DNA of 39,642 nt from Bacteroidetes bacterium 4572_128 (GCA_002084355.1 NBLL01000058.1:1-39642), one strand, 5' to 3'. Shown: positions 8,770 through 18,200, numbered from the stretch's first letter. The notes: generated from the sequence alone by a model not told the origin. Numbers and translations are program-made.

Positions 8770-9654
8770 ATGTTACATAAATCAGGTTTTGTAAATATAG
8801 TTGGAAATCCAAATGTTGGAAAATCTACTTTGATGAATATTATGGTAGGAGATAAAATTTCCATAATTACCAATAAATCTCAAACAACACGCCATAGAAT
8901 TATGGGAATTGTAAACGAAGAAAATTATCAAATCGTTTATTCTGATACTCCGGGAGTTATTAAACCAAATTATAAGTTGCAAGAAAATATGTTAAATTTC
9001 TCGCTTTCAGCACTTTCTGATGCTGATATAATTTTGTATGTTACAGATATTTACGAAAAAATTGATAAAAATCAAGATTTTTTACAAAAAATACAAAAAT
9101 TAAAAGTTCCAATTTTAATCTTAATTAATAAAATTGATTTATCTAATCAAGAAAAAATTAACGAACAATTTGAAATTTGGGAAAAAATCCTGCCAAATTC
9201 AGAGATTTTTCCAATTTCTGCATTAGAAAAATTTAATTTAGAAAACCTTTTTAATCGTATTTTGGAACTTTTGCCAGAATCGCCTCCTTATTTTGATAAA
9301 GATGTTTTTACAGATAAATCGGAGCGCTTTTTTGTGTCGGAAATTATCAGAGAAAAAATCTTATTAAATTATAAAAAAGAAATTCCATATTCTGTAGAAA
9401 TTGAAATAGAAGAATTTAAAAGGCAAATTAAACCGAAAAAAATCCTTAAAATTAAGGCAGTCATTCATGTGGAACGAGAAACACAAAAAGGAATAATTAT
9501 TGGGAATAAGGGTAAATCGATAAAAAAATTCGGTACACAAGCAAGAATAGATATAGAAAAATTTTTTGGAGAAAAAGTTTTTCTAGAGTTCTTTGTAAAA
9601 TTAAATAAAAATTGGAAAGATAAAGAATTCCAAATAAAAAATTTTGGTTATTAA
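8770..9654 (+). CDS. era: GTPase Era
   Basis: Ribosome-assembly GTPase acting on 16S rRNA 3' end maturation. G1 is GNPNVGKST (about residues 12-20), the switch region has QTTRHRIMG, G3 is DTPGV, G4 is NKID and G5 is SAL. The C-terminal KH domain has the RNA-binding loop IIGNKGKSIKKFG. From ATG 8770 the protein is 294 aa, the usual length; the 10-residue extension in the ORF track begins inside the promoter. The downstream secreted thioredoxin gene starts 13 nt after the stop. Confidence 0.95.
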   Translation: MLHKSGFVNIVGNPNVGKSTLMNIMVGDKISIITNKSQTTRHRIMGIVNEENYQIVYSDTPGVIKPNYKLQENMLNFSLSALSDADIILYVTDIYEKIDKNQDFLQKIQKLKVPILILINKIDLSNQEKINEQFEIWEKILPNSEIFPISALEKFNLENLFNRILELLPESPPYFDKDVFTDKSERFFVSEIIREKILLNYKKEIPYSVEIEIEEFKRQIKPKKILKIKAVIHVERETQKGIIIGNKGKSIKKFGTQARIDIEKFFGEKVFLEFFVKLNKNWKDKEFQIKNFGY

Positions 9655-9667
9655 AAATCATTTAAAA

Positions 9668-10708
9668 ATGAAAAAAATTTTTATTATTATTTTGACCTTT
9701 TTTTTAATGTTTTTTTCGAAAGAAATCCTTTCGCAAGAGAAAAAAGTTATTATAAAAGGTAAAATTGAAAATTGCGAAGATTATAAAAATATATCTTTAA
9801 AAGAAATTATTACCGGTGATGAAATAATTTCTGCTCCTTTGAATAAAAGAGGAAAATTTAAAATAAAGACAGAAATAGAAAATGGAAACTTTTATAGGCT
9901 TTGTTTAGATGAAGATAATTACATTTTGTTAATTTTGCTTGGCGGAGAAAAAGTGAAAATCAAAGCAGATTTTATGAATTTATTTATTCCAGAAATTTCC
10001 GGTTCTGAACCAACAGAATTAATGTATAAAACTTTTCGTAAGATAGAAAAATTTAATGCTAAATTAGATAGTGTTGCTTATACAATAGAGAATGAAAAAA
10101 AAGAATTTATTAGACAAACAATTTTAAAAAATCCATCTTCTCTTAGCAATTTATTCTTTTTAGATAATTTAGATATAAATTCTAATTTAGAAATTTTCAC
10201 AAAATTAGATAGCTCTTTGTATGAAAAATATCCTCAAAATTTACTCGTACAACGACTTCACGAGGATTTGAAAAATACAGAATCTCTTGCTATTGGAAGT
10301 CAAGCTCCGGAGATAAAACTTCCAAATTTAGAAAATAAAGAAATCGCTTTATCGTCTTTACAAGGAAAATATGTTTTAATTGATTTTTGGGCTGCATGGT
10401 GTGCGCCTTGTAGAAAGAAAAACAAAGATTTAGTTTATATACATAATAAGTTTAAAAATAGTAATTTTCAAATTTATTCTGTTTCCTTAGACCAGAGCAA
10501 AGAAACTTGGGGAAAAGCAATTAAAGATGATAATTTAGAAGATTTTATTCATGTTAGTGATTTAAAATATTGGCAATCTATAGTCACAGAAACTTATAAA
10601 ATAGAAGCAATACCGTTTAATGTTTTTATAGATAAAAATGGGAAAATTTTAGCAAAAAATATAGAGATTGAAGAATTAGAAAAAATGTTAAACGAAATTC
10701 TTGATTAA
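9668..10708 (+). CDS. Secreted/periplasmic DUF4369-thioredoxin (TlpA-like) protein
   Basis: An envelope thiol-disulfide oxidoreductase typical of Bacteroidota. I chose ATG 9668 because MKKIFIIILTFFLMFFSKEILSQ is a clear signal peptide; the ORF-track start at 9644 overlaps era. The N-terminal DUF4369-like beta domain covers about residues 24-115 and a helical linker follows. The C-terminal TlpA-like thioredoxin fold (from about 205) has the active site WCAPC with cysteines near 245 and 248 and the cis-proline segment IEAIPFNVFID. About 346 aa. It probably reduces or resolves disulfides in exported proteins; the substrate is unknown. It shares a transcript with era only by position. Confidence 0.85.
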   Translation: MKKIFIIILTFFLMFFSKEILSQEKKVIIKGKIENCEDYKNISLKEIITGDEIISAPLNKRGKFKIKTEIENGNFYRLCLDEDNYILLILLGGEKVKIKADFMNLFIPEISGSEPTELMYKTFRKIEKFNAKLDSVAYTIENEKKEFIRQTILKNPSSLSNLFFLDNLDINSNLEIFTKLDSSLYEKYPQNLLVQRLHEDLKNTESLAIGSQAPEIKLPNLENKEIALSSLQGKYVLIDFWAAWCAPCRKKNKDLVYIHNKFKNSNFQIYSVSLDQSKETWGKAIKDDNLEDFIHVSDLKYWQSIVTETYKIEAIPFNVFIDKNGKILAKNIEIEELEKMLNEILD

Positions 10709-10777
10709 AATAAAAAAAAAAAAATAGAATATTATTAAAAAAATTTCATTTTTTTTAATTTATCATCTTGTGCTTAA

Positions 10778-10793
10778 GCGGTGTTTTCACCGC
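10778..10793. terminator. GC-rich hairpin GCGGTG-TTTT-CACCGC
   Basis: A 6-bp all-but-one GC stem with a TTTT loop in otherwise almost pure A/T sequence; AAGCGGTG and CACCGCAC could extend it. It lies 70 nt after the thioredoxin gene. The sequence that follows is CAGGCGCAAAATTTT, so a classical T-run terminator is only partial. A terminator or a structured RNA element are both possible. Confidence 0.5.
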
Positions 10794-10809
10794 ACAGGCG
10801 CAAAATTTT

Positions 10810-10839
10810 AATTTTTTTTAATTGCAATTAAAAAAAATT
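10810..10839. terminator. 15-bp-arm palindrome, probable bidirectional terminator
   Basis: A perfect palindrome centred on GC (TTTTTTTTAATT-GC-AATTAAAAAAAA) between the convergent thioredoxin and chaN-like genes. A second 11-bp inverted repeat (GGCAAAATTTT/AAAATTTTGCC) lies at 10855-10865 and 10912-10922, close to the chaN stop. Confidence 0.55.
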
Positions 10840-10937
10840 TTTTTCAAAAAAAACGGCAAAATTTTATGATTTTATTCTAATTTAATTAATTTTTTATAAT
10901 TAAAAAAAATGAAAATTTTGCCAATTTGAAAAAAAAT

Positions 10938-11818
10938 TTAATATGTTGTTGTCATATTATTAGGAACAACAATAATAAAATCTGCCAAATTCTCATTTTC
11001 TTTATTCCATTCATTAATATTTTCTTCCATTACCGTTGCTATGGTAATTATTTTTGATTTTGGTTTTTCTTCTTTTATAAAATAACATTAAAATGAAGAA
11101 AAGTTTTTTTCTTTTTCCAATATTCCAAAATAAAATATGACATAGAAGCATCTTTTGATGCCTGAGCTTCAGCGATGTGTATTTTTTGAGACTTTTTTTT
11201 TATCATCATTTTTTTGGGCATTTTACTTTTTTTCTTCTTCATTCCCATATTCATACTTTCCATTTTTTTGTAGCTTTCTAATTCCATGTTTGCTTTTATT
11301 GGCAAATCAGGTAAAAATTTTTTCGCTTCTTTGCTTAAATTTTTCAAACTTTTTAAGCCATTTTTTGCTACATAAGAAGCATAACGTCTCGGAATATTTG
11401 TCGCAACAAACTTTAATTTTTTTTCTTTTGCAAATTCGAAAAAAGGCTTGTAATCTGTAGAATAGTTTGGCCAAAGTTTTGCTTCGGTTTCAAAACTTCT
11501 TTGCTTTATTAAACCAGCAAAATATTCGTCTATTTTTAATTGGTCGTCTGTTTCAAACATTTCTGCACCAAGAATTAATTTGTCTTTTTTCTTTTCGTAC
11601 AGTTTTTTTGTCAGCTCAAGCTCCAACCAATGACAAATTGGATTATTATGCAATTCTCCAAAAAAAACAAAATCGCTTTCTGCAGACGATTTTATTACAT
11701 CTTCGAAATCAACTTTTTTACCTGTTTTTGTGTAAATTTGATAAGCCTTATAATCGCTTGATGAAAAAATCAAAATTACAAAAAACAATATTGAAATTAT
11801 TTTTAACTTATAAACCAT
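10938..11818 (-). pseudogene. ChaN-like haem-binding/iron-regulated lipoprotein family, frameshifted near the 3' end
   Basis: Exported ChaN/DUF399-type protein. An N-terminal signal segment is followed by conserved FVFFGELHNNPICHWLELEL, LGAEMFETDDQ and NIPRRYAS, where the GELH.N motif supplies presumptive ligand residues. The ORF-track entry ends FLHFNVIL. The true family C-terminus continues in another frame immediately downstream: YFIKEEKPKSKIITIATV then ADFIIVVPNNMTTTY, stop at 10938-10940. Relatives read HFNGSYHSDNYEGIVWY at the join, so about 13 residues plus a frame are missing near 11085. An unusual Met/Lys-rich insert (MNMGMKKKKSKMPKKMMIKKK) lies at about residues 190-210, where relatives have a His/Met/Gly-rich loop; it might bind metal. 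Haem binding is known for Campylobacter ChaN, not shown here. Confidence 0.8.
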
Positions 11819-11857
11819 ATTATCTTTTTAAAAATTTATTAAAAGTAATAATTTTTT

Positions 11858-12985
11858 TTATTTTTTAATTTTAATTTTTTTTATTACCGTAAAAGCAGCT
11901 TGATTATTTTTTCTAAAAAATTCTTTTTCTAAATTTACAGGATTTTTTCTTCCGGTAACTCTATCATCGTCGTGTATGACAAAAATCGTATTTTTGTCAA
12001 TAATTGCAATTCCTTCGCTTTTATGAGCAAAATGTATCGCTTTATTATTTTCATCTTTTACAATTTTAAAATCCTTTTTTTCATTGAAATCAGACATAGA
12101 AATTTCCAATAAATATCCTCCCATAGCAATATCAATTTCTGCTAATTCATAAGAAACAAGCAAATAAATTTTATCATTATATTTATCATATTCTAATGAA
12201 GAAACACCAATTTCTTCATTTATTTCTGGAAAATTATTTTTTGTAAATTTATATAATAATTCAAAATTATTTTTTAATTTAATTGTTTCATTTTCAATAA
12301 AATAATCTACAGCAATTAAAGTTATTGTATATTCAAAATCTGTGTAATTTTTTCCAATTTCTCTTATTCCAAAAAGCAATTTATTTTCCGGCAAAACAGC
12401 TAAACCTTCTATTTTAAAATAATTTATTCCATTTGGAAAATTTTTGCTTTCCAAGAGTTTTAAAAAATGCTCTCTTAAATTCACAGAACTAATAATTTTA
12501 TTATTTTCAATAGGTGAAATAATTTTCACATTATTTTCAAAATTATTTTCCCAATAAATTAAATTATTATAATTATCCCAAGAATTATTTTTTTTTCTTA
12601 CTCTGTCAAATCCAGAAATAGCAATAATAAATTTTTCATCTATTGTGCAGCTTAAATCTTCTATTTTTTTTGTATTTAAAATTGTTTTATTTTCTATAAA
12701 AAAAATACTATCCAATTGAAAATCATTATTATATGGGATTTTGAAAATTGGTGATGCATTTGGAATAGATTTATCATTTCCAATAAATAAATTTCCATTC
12801 ACAAAAGTAACTCCAGAAGCTTCAGCATTGAAAATAATTTCCTTTTTGTTTAAATTCTCCGGAATAACATTAATTACACCTCTTTTTAAAATTTTTGCAA
12901 AATAAATAGTATCTTTTTTTTGAGATTTTGCAAAACAAAAAAATGTAAAAAAAAACGTCAAAATGAGAAAAAAATTTTTTTTCAT
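11858..12985 (-). CDS. Secreted esterase-like/phytase-like beta-propeller family protein
   Basis: 375 aa with a strong N-terminal signal peptide (KKNFFLILTFFFTFFCFAKSQ). The body looks like a beta-propeller: repeated short strands with GVTFVNGNLFIGND, KIEDLSCT, FKIEGLAVLPENKLLFGIR and HKSEGIAIIDKNTIFVIHDDDR. The EGxA and HDDDR elements resemble the 'esterase-like activity of phytase' or SdiA-regulated families, in which acidic residues bind calcium. I cannot assign a substrate. It is upstream of the chaN-like gene on the same strand with a 39-nt gap, so the two may be co-transcribed. No break seen. Confidence 0.6.
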   Translation of the reverse strand: MKKNFFLILTFFFTFFCFAKSQKKDTIYFAKILKRGVINVIPENLNKKEIIFNAEASGVTFVNGNLFIGNDKSIPNASPIFKIPYNNDFQLDSIFFIENKTILNTKKIEDLSCTIDEKFIIAISGFDRVRKKNNSWDNYNNLIYWENNFENNVKIISPIENNKIISSVNLREHFLKLLESKNFPNGINYFKIEGLAVLPENKLLFGIREIGKNYTDFEYTITLIAVDYFIENETIKLKNNFELLYKFTKNNFPEINEEIGVSSLEYDKYNDKIYLLVSYELAEIDIAMGGYLLEISMSDFNEKKDFKIVKDENNKAIHFAHKSEGIAIIDKNTIFVIHDDDRVTGRKNPVNLEKEFFRKNNQAAFTVIKKIKIKK

Positions 12986-13040
12986 AAATATTAAAAATTT
13001 AAAATATTTATAAAAGTAAATTTTTTATTAAAAAAAAATA

Positions 13041-13048
13041 TATTTTTG
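13041..13048 (+). promoter_or_regulatory. -7 promoter element for gltX
   Basis: TATTTTTG 17 nt before the gltX ATG, matching TAnnTTTG. Confidence 0.55.
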
Positions 13049-13064
13049 TAAAAAATTATTTAAA

Positions 13065-14488
13065 ATGGAAAAAAAAGTAAGATTACGTTTTGCTCCAAGT
13101 CCAACTGGAGCTTTACATATTGGTGGTGTACGCACCGCTTTATTTAATTATTTATTTGCAAAAAAACATAATGGAGATTTTATTTTGAGAATAGAAGACA
13201 CTGACCAAAATCGTTATGTTGAAGGAGCGGAAAAATATATTATAGAATCTTTAAAATGGTGTAATATAAATTTCGATGAAGGAGTTGGAATAGGTGGCGA
13301 TTTTGCTCCTTACCGACAGTCAGAACGAAAAAAAAATTATAAAAAATATGCCGATAAATTATTAAAAGAAAATTTTGCTTACTACGCTTTCGACACATCT
13401 GAAGAATTGGAAAAAATGCGTGCGGATTTGAAAAAGGCAAAAGTAAAAACACCACAATATAATGGAATTACTAGAGTAAATATGCGAAATTCTTTGACTT
13501 TGTCTGCGGATGAAGTAAAAAAATTACTTGATAATAATGTTCCTTATGTTATTAGAATAAAAAGACTTATCATCTTGCAAATGTCGTAGATGATCATTTA
13601 ATGAAAATTTCGCACGTTATTAGAGGCGAGGAATGGTTACCTTCTTTGCCAACGCATAAACTTTTATATCAATATCTTGGATGGGAAAAAGATATGCCAG
13701 AATTTGCTCATCTTCCTCTTCTTTTAAAACCAAATGGAAAGGGAAAATTAAGTAAAAGAGATGGAGATAAAATGGGTTTTCCAGTTTTTCCTTTGCGCTG
13801 GGAAGATCCAAAAACAAAAGAAATTTCATCGGGTTACAGAGAAGATGGTTATTTTTCTGATGCTTTTGTAAATATGCTTGCTTTTCTTGGTTGGAATCCT
13901 GGAACGACAAAAGAACTTTTTTCTATGGAAGAGCTAATTAAAGAATTTTCTCTTGAGAGAGTTGGAAAATCTGGTTCTAAATTTGACCATAAAAAAGCTG
14001 AGTGGTTCAATCAAAATTATTTAAAAAGAAAGTCTAATGAAGAATTAACAAATTTATTTCAAGTTATTTTGAAAGAAAAAAATCATAATTTTTCTGATGA
14101 ATATGTTTCTAAGGTTTGTAATTCTATGAAAGATAGAGCAGTTTTCATAAAAGATTTCTGGGAACAAGCAAGCTACTTTTTTAAGTCTCCAACAGAATAT
14201 GATAAAAAAGTTATAAAAAAGAAATGGAAAAAAGAAACTCCGGAAATTTTAAATGAATTGAAAATTAAAATTCAGAAAATAGAAAATTTCAATAAAAATG
14301 AAATAGAAAAAGTTTTTAAAATTTATTTAGAAGAAAAAAGTTTAAAAATGGGACAAGTTTTAAATGTTTTTCGTTTAGCTTTAACTGGACTTTCTTTTGG
14401 ACCTTCTATTTTTGAAATTTGCGAGTTAATTAAAAAAGAAGAAGTTATCAATCGTATTGAAAAAAGTATAGAAATTATAGAAAAATAA
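13065..14488 (+). pseudogene. gltX: Glutamyl-tRNA synthetase, split by an internal deletion and frameshift
   Basis: Class I synthetase charging tRNA-Glu, normally indispensable. The first ORF (174 aa) has the HIGH-type motif [21 protein letters not shown] and IEDTDQNRY, and ends PYVIRIK followed by out-of-frame residues. The second frame resumes at [27 protein letters not shown] and includes the KMSKS-type KLSKRDGD, then the helical anticodon-binding domain. Relatives have about 35 residues between RIK and TYH (a segment with DLIRG and the strand before LFKSDG). The nucleotide join is near 13563. The two pieces add to about 469 aa plus the gap, matching the usual length of about 505. No other damage is seen, which is strange for a true pseudogene; an assembly gap is likely. 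Confidence 0.9.
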
Positions 14489-14509
14489 TTATTAAAAAAA
14501 ATTTTTTTA

Positions 14510-15450
14510 AAAAACGTCATTTTTTTTTAATAATTTAAAAATTAAAATTTTGACGTTTTTTGAAAAAAAATTTTTTTTTAATTATAAAATTCATTAAAAA
14601 ATTGACGTTTTTTTGAAAAAAATTTTTTTTTTTTTAATTATAAAATTCATTAAAAAATTGACGTTTTTTTGAAAAAAAATTTTTTTTTAATTATAAAAAA
14701 ACATTAAAAAATTGACGTTTTTTTGAAAAAAAAAATTTTTTTTAATTATAAAATTCATTAAAAAATTGACGTTTTTTTGAAAAAAAAAAAATTTTTTAAT
14801 TATAAAAAACATTAAAAAATTGACGTTTTTTTGAAAAAAAAAATTTTTTTTTAATTATAAAAAACATTAAAAAATTAACGTTTTTTTGAAAAAAAATTTT
14901 TTTTTTAATTATAAAATTCATTAAAAAATTGACGTTTTTTAATTATAAAATTCATTAAAAAATTAACGTTTTTTTGAAAAAAAAAAATTTTTTTTTAATT
15001 ATAAAATTCATTAAAAAATTGACGTTTTTTTGAAAAAAAATTTTTTTTTAATTATAAAATTCATTAAAAAATTGACGTTTTTTTGAAAAAAAATTTTTTT
15101 TTAATTATAAAAAACATTAAAAAATTAACGTTTTTTTGAAAAAAAATTTTTTTTTTAATTATAAAATTCATTAAAAAATTAAAAAATTTTTTTTTTAATT
15201 ATAAAAAACATTAAAAAATTACGTTTTTTTGAAAAAAAAATTTTTTTTTAATTATAAAATTCATTAAAAAATTAACGTTTTTTTGAAAAAAATTTTTTTT
15301 TTAATTATAAAATTCATTAAAAAATTAACGTTTTTTTGAAAAAAAAATTTTTTTTTAAATTATAAAATCATTAAAAAATTGACGTTTTTTTGAAAAAAAT
15401 TTTTTTTTTAAATTATAAAATCATTAAAAAATTGACGTTTTTTTGAAAAA
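14510..15450. repeat. Tandem array 2: about 18 copies of a ~53-bp AT-rich unit, core TTGACG/TTAACG
   Basis: The unit is TTCATTAAAAAATTGACG, then TTTTTTTGAAAAAAAA and a T run ending AATTATAAAA. Variants include ACATT instead of TTCATT and TTAACG instead of TTGACG; one unit lost the core (about 15175) and one is cut short at 14940. Same architecture and orientation as array 1 but a different core. It fills the whole convergent gap between gltX and the glycosyltransferase stop. Confidence 0.9.
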
Positions 15451-15454
15451 TTTT

Positions 15455-16438
15455 TTATATTATTTTTTTTGCAAAATTTGCTATTTGATTTTCATCAATT
15501 TTTTTTATACAAAAAAAGTGTTTTTTAGGACATTCTTTAAAACCAATTTTTGAACAAGGACGACATTTTAAATTTTTCACTTCTATAATTTTAGAATTTT
15601 TATCAGGTAAATATGGATACATTCCAAAATCGATGACAGTATTCCCCCAAATAGAAATAATTTTTTTATGAAAAGCTGCCGCTATGTGCATTAAACCAGT
15701 GTCGTGTGTAATTACCAAAGCAGATTTTTCTATAATTGAAGCCGATTGATTTATATTAAAATCTCCGCAAGTATTAAAAATTTCATTATTCCTTATAGAG
15801 GAAATTATTTTTTTTGATTTTTCTTTTTCTTCTTTTCCTCCAATTAAAACTATAGGGAAATCTATTTTTTCACAAATTGAAATAATTTTTTCTGTTGTTA
15901 ATTGTTTAGTTTTATGTTTTGCTCCAATTACAAAAGCGATATATTTTTTTGGAAAATTATCAAAATAATCAGATAAATTAACTTCATTCTTTTTACCAAT
16001 AAAATAATCTAAGCCTTTTTTATCTATTTGAATATCAAACTTTTGTAAAGTTTTTACATATCTATCAACTATATGTAAATTTGGCATTTTATTTATTTTG
16101 AAATTCACAAGCAAATATTTTTTTAAATTTAATTTTTCAAAAGAAAAAGACTTTTTTTTCAAAAATTTTTTTAAAATTGTACTTCTTAAATTATTGTGTA
16201 AATCTATAATATAATCAAAATTTTCTTTTTTTAAAATCTTAATAATTTCAAAAAGATTTTTATCAAAAAGATGAAATTTATCTACATAAATATTATTTTC
16301 CAAAACAGGAAAAAATGATTTTTTCGTCAAAAAATGAACTTCTGAATTTGAAATTTGTGTTTTCAAATAGCGAATTACCGGAGTTGTTAAAACAATATCT
16401 CCTATAGAACTAAAACGAATAATTAAAAATTTTTTCAT
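15455..16438 (-). CDS. Glycosyltransferase family 9 (heptosyltransferase-like)
   Basis: ADP-heptose:LPS heptosyltransferase-like protein of the cytoplasmic face of the inner membrane. The start MKKFLIIRFSSIGDIVLTTPVIRYLK is the GT9 signature. The C-terminal donor-binding half has FVIGAKHKTKQ, IVLIGGKEE and VITHDTGLMHIAAAF. A cysteine-rich segment (CRPC...ECPKKHFFC) near the C-terminus is common in this subgroup. 327 aa, normal, complete. The likely role is in lipopolysaccharide core or another surface glycan. Its stop abuts array 2. Confidence 0.88.
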   Translation of the reverse strand: MKKFLIIRFSSIGDIVLTTPVIRYLKTQISNSEVHFLTKKSFFPVLENNIYVDKFHLFDKNLFEIIKILKKENFDYIIDLHNNLRSTILKKFLKKKSFSFEKLNLKKYLLVNFKINKMPNLHIVDRYVKTLQKFDIQIDKKGLDYFIGKKNEVNLSDYFDNFPKKYIAFVIGAKHKTKQLTTEKIISICEKIDFPIVLIGGKEEKEKSKKIISSIRNNEIFNTCGDFNINQSASIIEKSALVITHDTGLMHIAAAFHKKIISIWGNTVIDFGMYPYLPDKNSKIIEVKNLKCRPCSKIGFKECPKKHFFCIKKIDENQIANFAKKII

Positions 16439-16540
16439 AATTTAAAATTATAATAAAAAATTAAAAAATTCATTAAAAAAAAAATTAAATAAATTATAAA
16501 AATTTATATATTGCGGTAATTTCTTTAATTTAATTTTTTT

Positions 16541-16776
16541 ATGCCTATAATATCATTTTTTAATGGAATAAAAATAAATATATATACGAATGATCATCCT
16601 CCACCTCATTTTCATGCTATTTATGGTAAAGATGAGGCAATGATAGCTATTTCCAATTTAGAATTTATTAAAGGAAATTTAAAAAATTACAATATAAAAA
16701 AATTAGAAATTGGGCAATTAATTATCAAAATGCTTTATTAAAAATTTTTATAGAATTAAATCCAAATTTAAAATGA
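16541..16776 (+). pseudogene. DUF4160 protein with a one-base frameshift
   Basis: The start MPIISFFNGIKINIYTNDHPPPHFHAIYG is a clear DUF4160 signature (NDH.PPHFHA.YG). The ORF then slips: KLEI is followed out of frame by WAINYQNALLKIFIELNPNLK, the family's C-terminal helix. Adding one T near 16710 (AAATTGGG to AAATTTGGG) restores a 78-codon gene ending in the overlap ATGA with the next gene. DUF4160 is usually paired with DUF2442 in small, possibly toxin-antitoxin-like, modules. Function unproven. Confidence 0.8.
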
Positions 16777-17095
16777 AAAATTCTTTTAAAATTACATGTA
16801 GGTGGACAACAGGAGAAATCAAAGTGATAGATTTTGAAACAGAATTTCCAAAATGGAAAACTGATAATCAAAAATTTTTTTATTAAAATTAAAAGATTTT
16901 AATAAATTTAAAAATGTTGGTATTAAAGATGGTACTTTGCAATGGTATTCTATCAAAGTATGTTTTACCTCTTTGGGAGGTAAAAAAATCAATAATTTTT
17001 TAGATTTAGAGCCTGATATGCTTTATAAAAAAAGCAACTCTCTTGATAAATATCAATTAATTTTTCAAAAAAAATATAATAAAGTTTTGTATTAA
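16773..17095 (+). pseudogene. DUF2442 protein with a one-base frameshift
   Basis: Starts at the ATGA overlap with the DUF4160 gene (translational coupling). Reads MKNSFKITCRWTTGEIKVIDFETEFPKW and then hits a stop after a run of seven T at about 16875. One more T lets it continue LLKLKDFNKFKNVGIKDGTLQWYSI and FLDLEPDMLYKKS, which has the DUF2442 pattern (F..V.I..GTL.W...DL.PD.LY). Too short in each frame for the ORF track. The partner arrangement DUF4160-DUF2442 is well known; the role is not established. Confidence 0.75.
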
Positions 17096-17170
17096 AAATT
17101 ACAAATTTTTGAGTTATTACTAATAATTTAAAATTCATAAAAAATTATATTTATTATAAATAAAGCATTT

Positions 17171-18154
17171 CTAATTCTTCATTTTAAAAATATGCTCTGC
17201 AATTTGAACAGCATTTGTTGCTGCGCCTTTTCTTAAATTATCTGAAACTATCCATAAATTCAAAGTGTTTTTTTGAGAAAAATCTCTTCTAATTCTACCG
17301 ACAAAAACATCATCTTTATTTTTTGATAAAATTGGCATAGGATAAATATTTTTAGAAATATCATCTAAAACAGTAACTCCTTTTGTATCTTTTAAAATTT
17401 CAAATATCTTTTTTAAATCAAAATTTTTATGAAATTCTATGTTTACACTTTCTGAATGACCTCCTTCTACCGGAACTCTAACAGCAGTTGCTGTAATTTT
17501 AATTTCTTTATCATCTAAAATTTTTTGTGTTTCTCTAATAAGTTTTATTTCTTCTGTAGTATAATTATCTTCTTGAAAATCACCGCAATGTGGAATACAA
17601 TTTTTATCTATAAAATATGGGTAAACTTTTTTTGAAAAAATATTTTCTCTTTCATATTTTAACTGTTCTACAGCTTTTTGACCTGTTCCGGTTACAGATT
17701 GATAAGTAGAAATAACTAACCTTTTTATTTTAAAATGTTTGTGTAAATCTGAAATCGCAATTAACATTTGTATAGTAGAACAATTTGGATTAGAAATAAT
17801 TTTATCTTTTTTTGATAAAATATTTGCATTAATTTCTGGAATAATTAATTTAATGTCTTTATCCATACGCCAAGCATTCGAATTATCTATAACAAAAATA
17901 TTCTTTTTTGCAAACTTCTTAGCAAATTTTTTAGAAACTGTACTTCCAGCAGAAAATAAAATTATATCTAATTTTTTATTTAAAGCTTCTTCAATAGGTA
18001 TTAAAAAATATTCCTTTTTTTTAAAGAAAAATTTTTTTCCAACAGATCTCTCTGATGCCACTAAATAAAGTTTTTCAATTGAAATTTTTCTTTCTTCTAA
18101 AATTTCTAAAATTTTCTTACCAACTAAACCAATACCAACAATAGCAATTTTCAT
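17171..18154 (-). CDS. asd: Aspartate-semialdehyde dehydrogenase
   Basis: Reduces aspartyl phosphate to aspartate semialdehyde for lysine/diaminopimelate, threonine and methionine synthesis. N-terminal NADP Rossmann motif MKIAIVGIGLVGKKILEIL. The catalytic cysteine is C125 in SNPNCSTIQM. The phosphate/substrate region has STYQSVTGTGQKAVEQL, and the active-site His is in RVPVEGGHSESV. The C-terminal end DNLRKGAATNAVQIAE is typical. 327 aa, complete. It lies 46 nt downstream of the Hpt gene on the same strand. Confidence 0.95.
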   Translation of the reverse strand: MKIAIVGIGLVGKKILEILEERKISIEKLYLVASERSVGKKFFFKKKEYFLIPIEEALNKKLDIILFSAGSTVSKKFAKKFAKKNIFVIDNSNAWRMDKDIKLIIPEINANILSKKDKIISNPNCSTIQMLIAISDLHKHFKIKRLVISTYQSVTGTGQKAVEQLKYERENIFSKKVYPYFIDKNCIPHCGDFQEDNYTTEEIKLIRETQKILDDKEIKITATAVRVPVEGGHSESVNIEFHKNFDLKKIFEILKDTKGVTVLDDISKNIYPMPILSKNKDDVFVGRIRRDFSQKNTLNLWIVSDNLRKGAATNAVQIAEHIFKMKN

Positions 18155-18200
18155 TTTTTATAATTTTTTCAAAAATTTTTAATTTTTAATTTATCAAAAT

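Noticed and set aside
11155-11868. Two plus-strand ORFs (101 and 133 aa) opposite the chaN-like gene
   Set aside because: Shadows of a gene whose minus-strand protein is clearly conserved (GELHNNP, NIPRRYAS).
14510-15450. Possible CRISPR array or origin iterons
   Set aside because: Same reason for CRISPR. No DnaA boxes (TTATCCACA-like) and no dnaA/repA nearby to support an origin.
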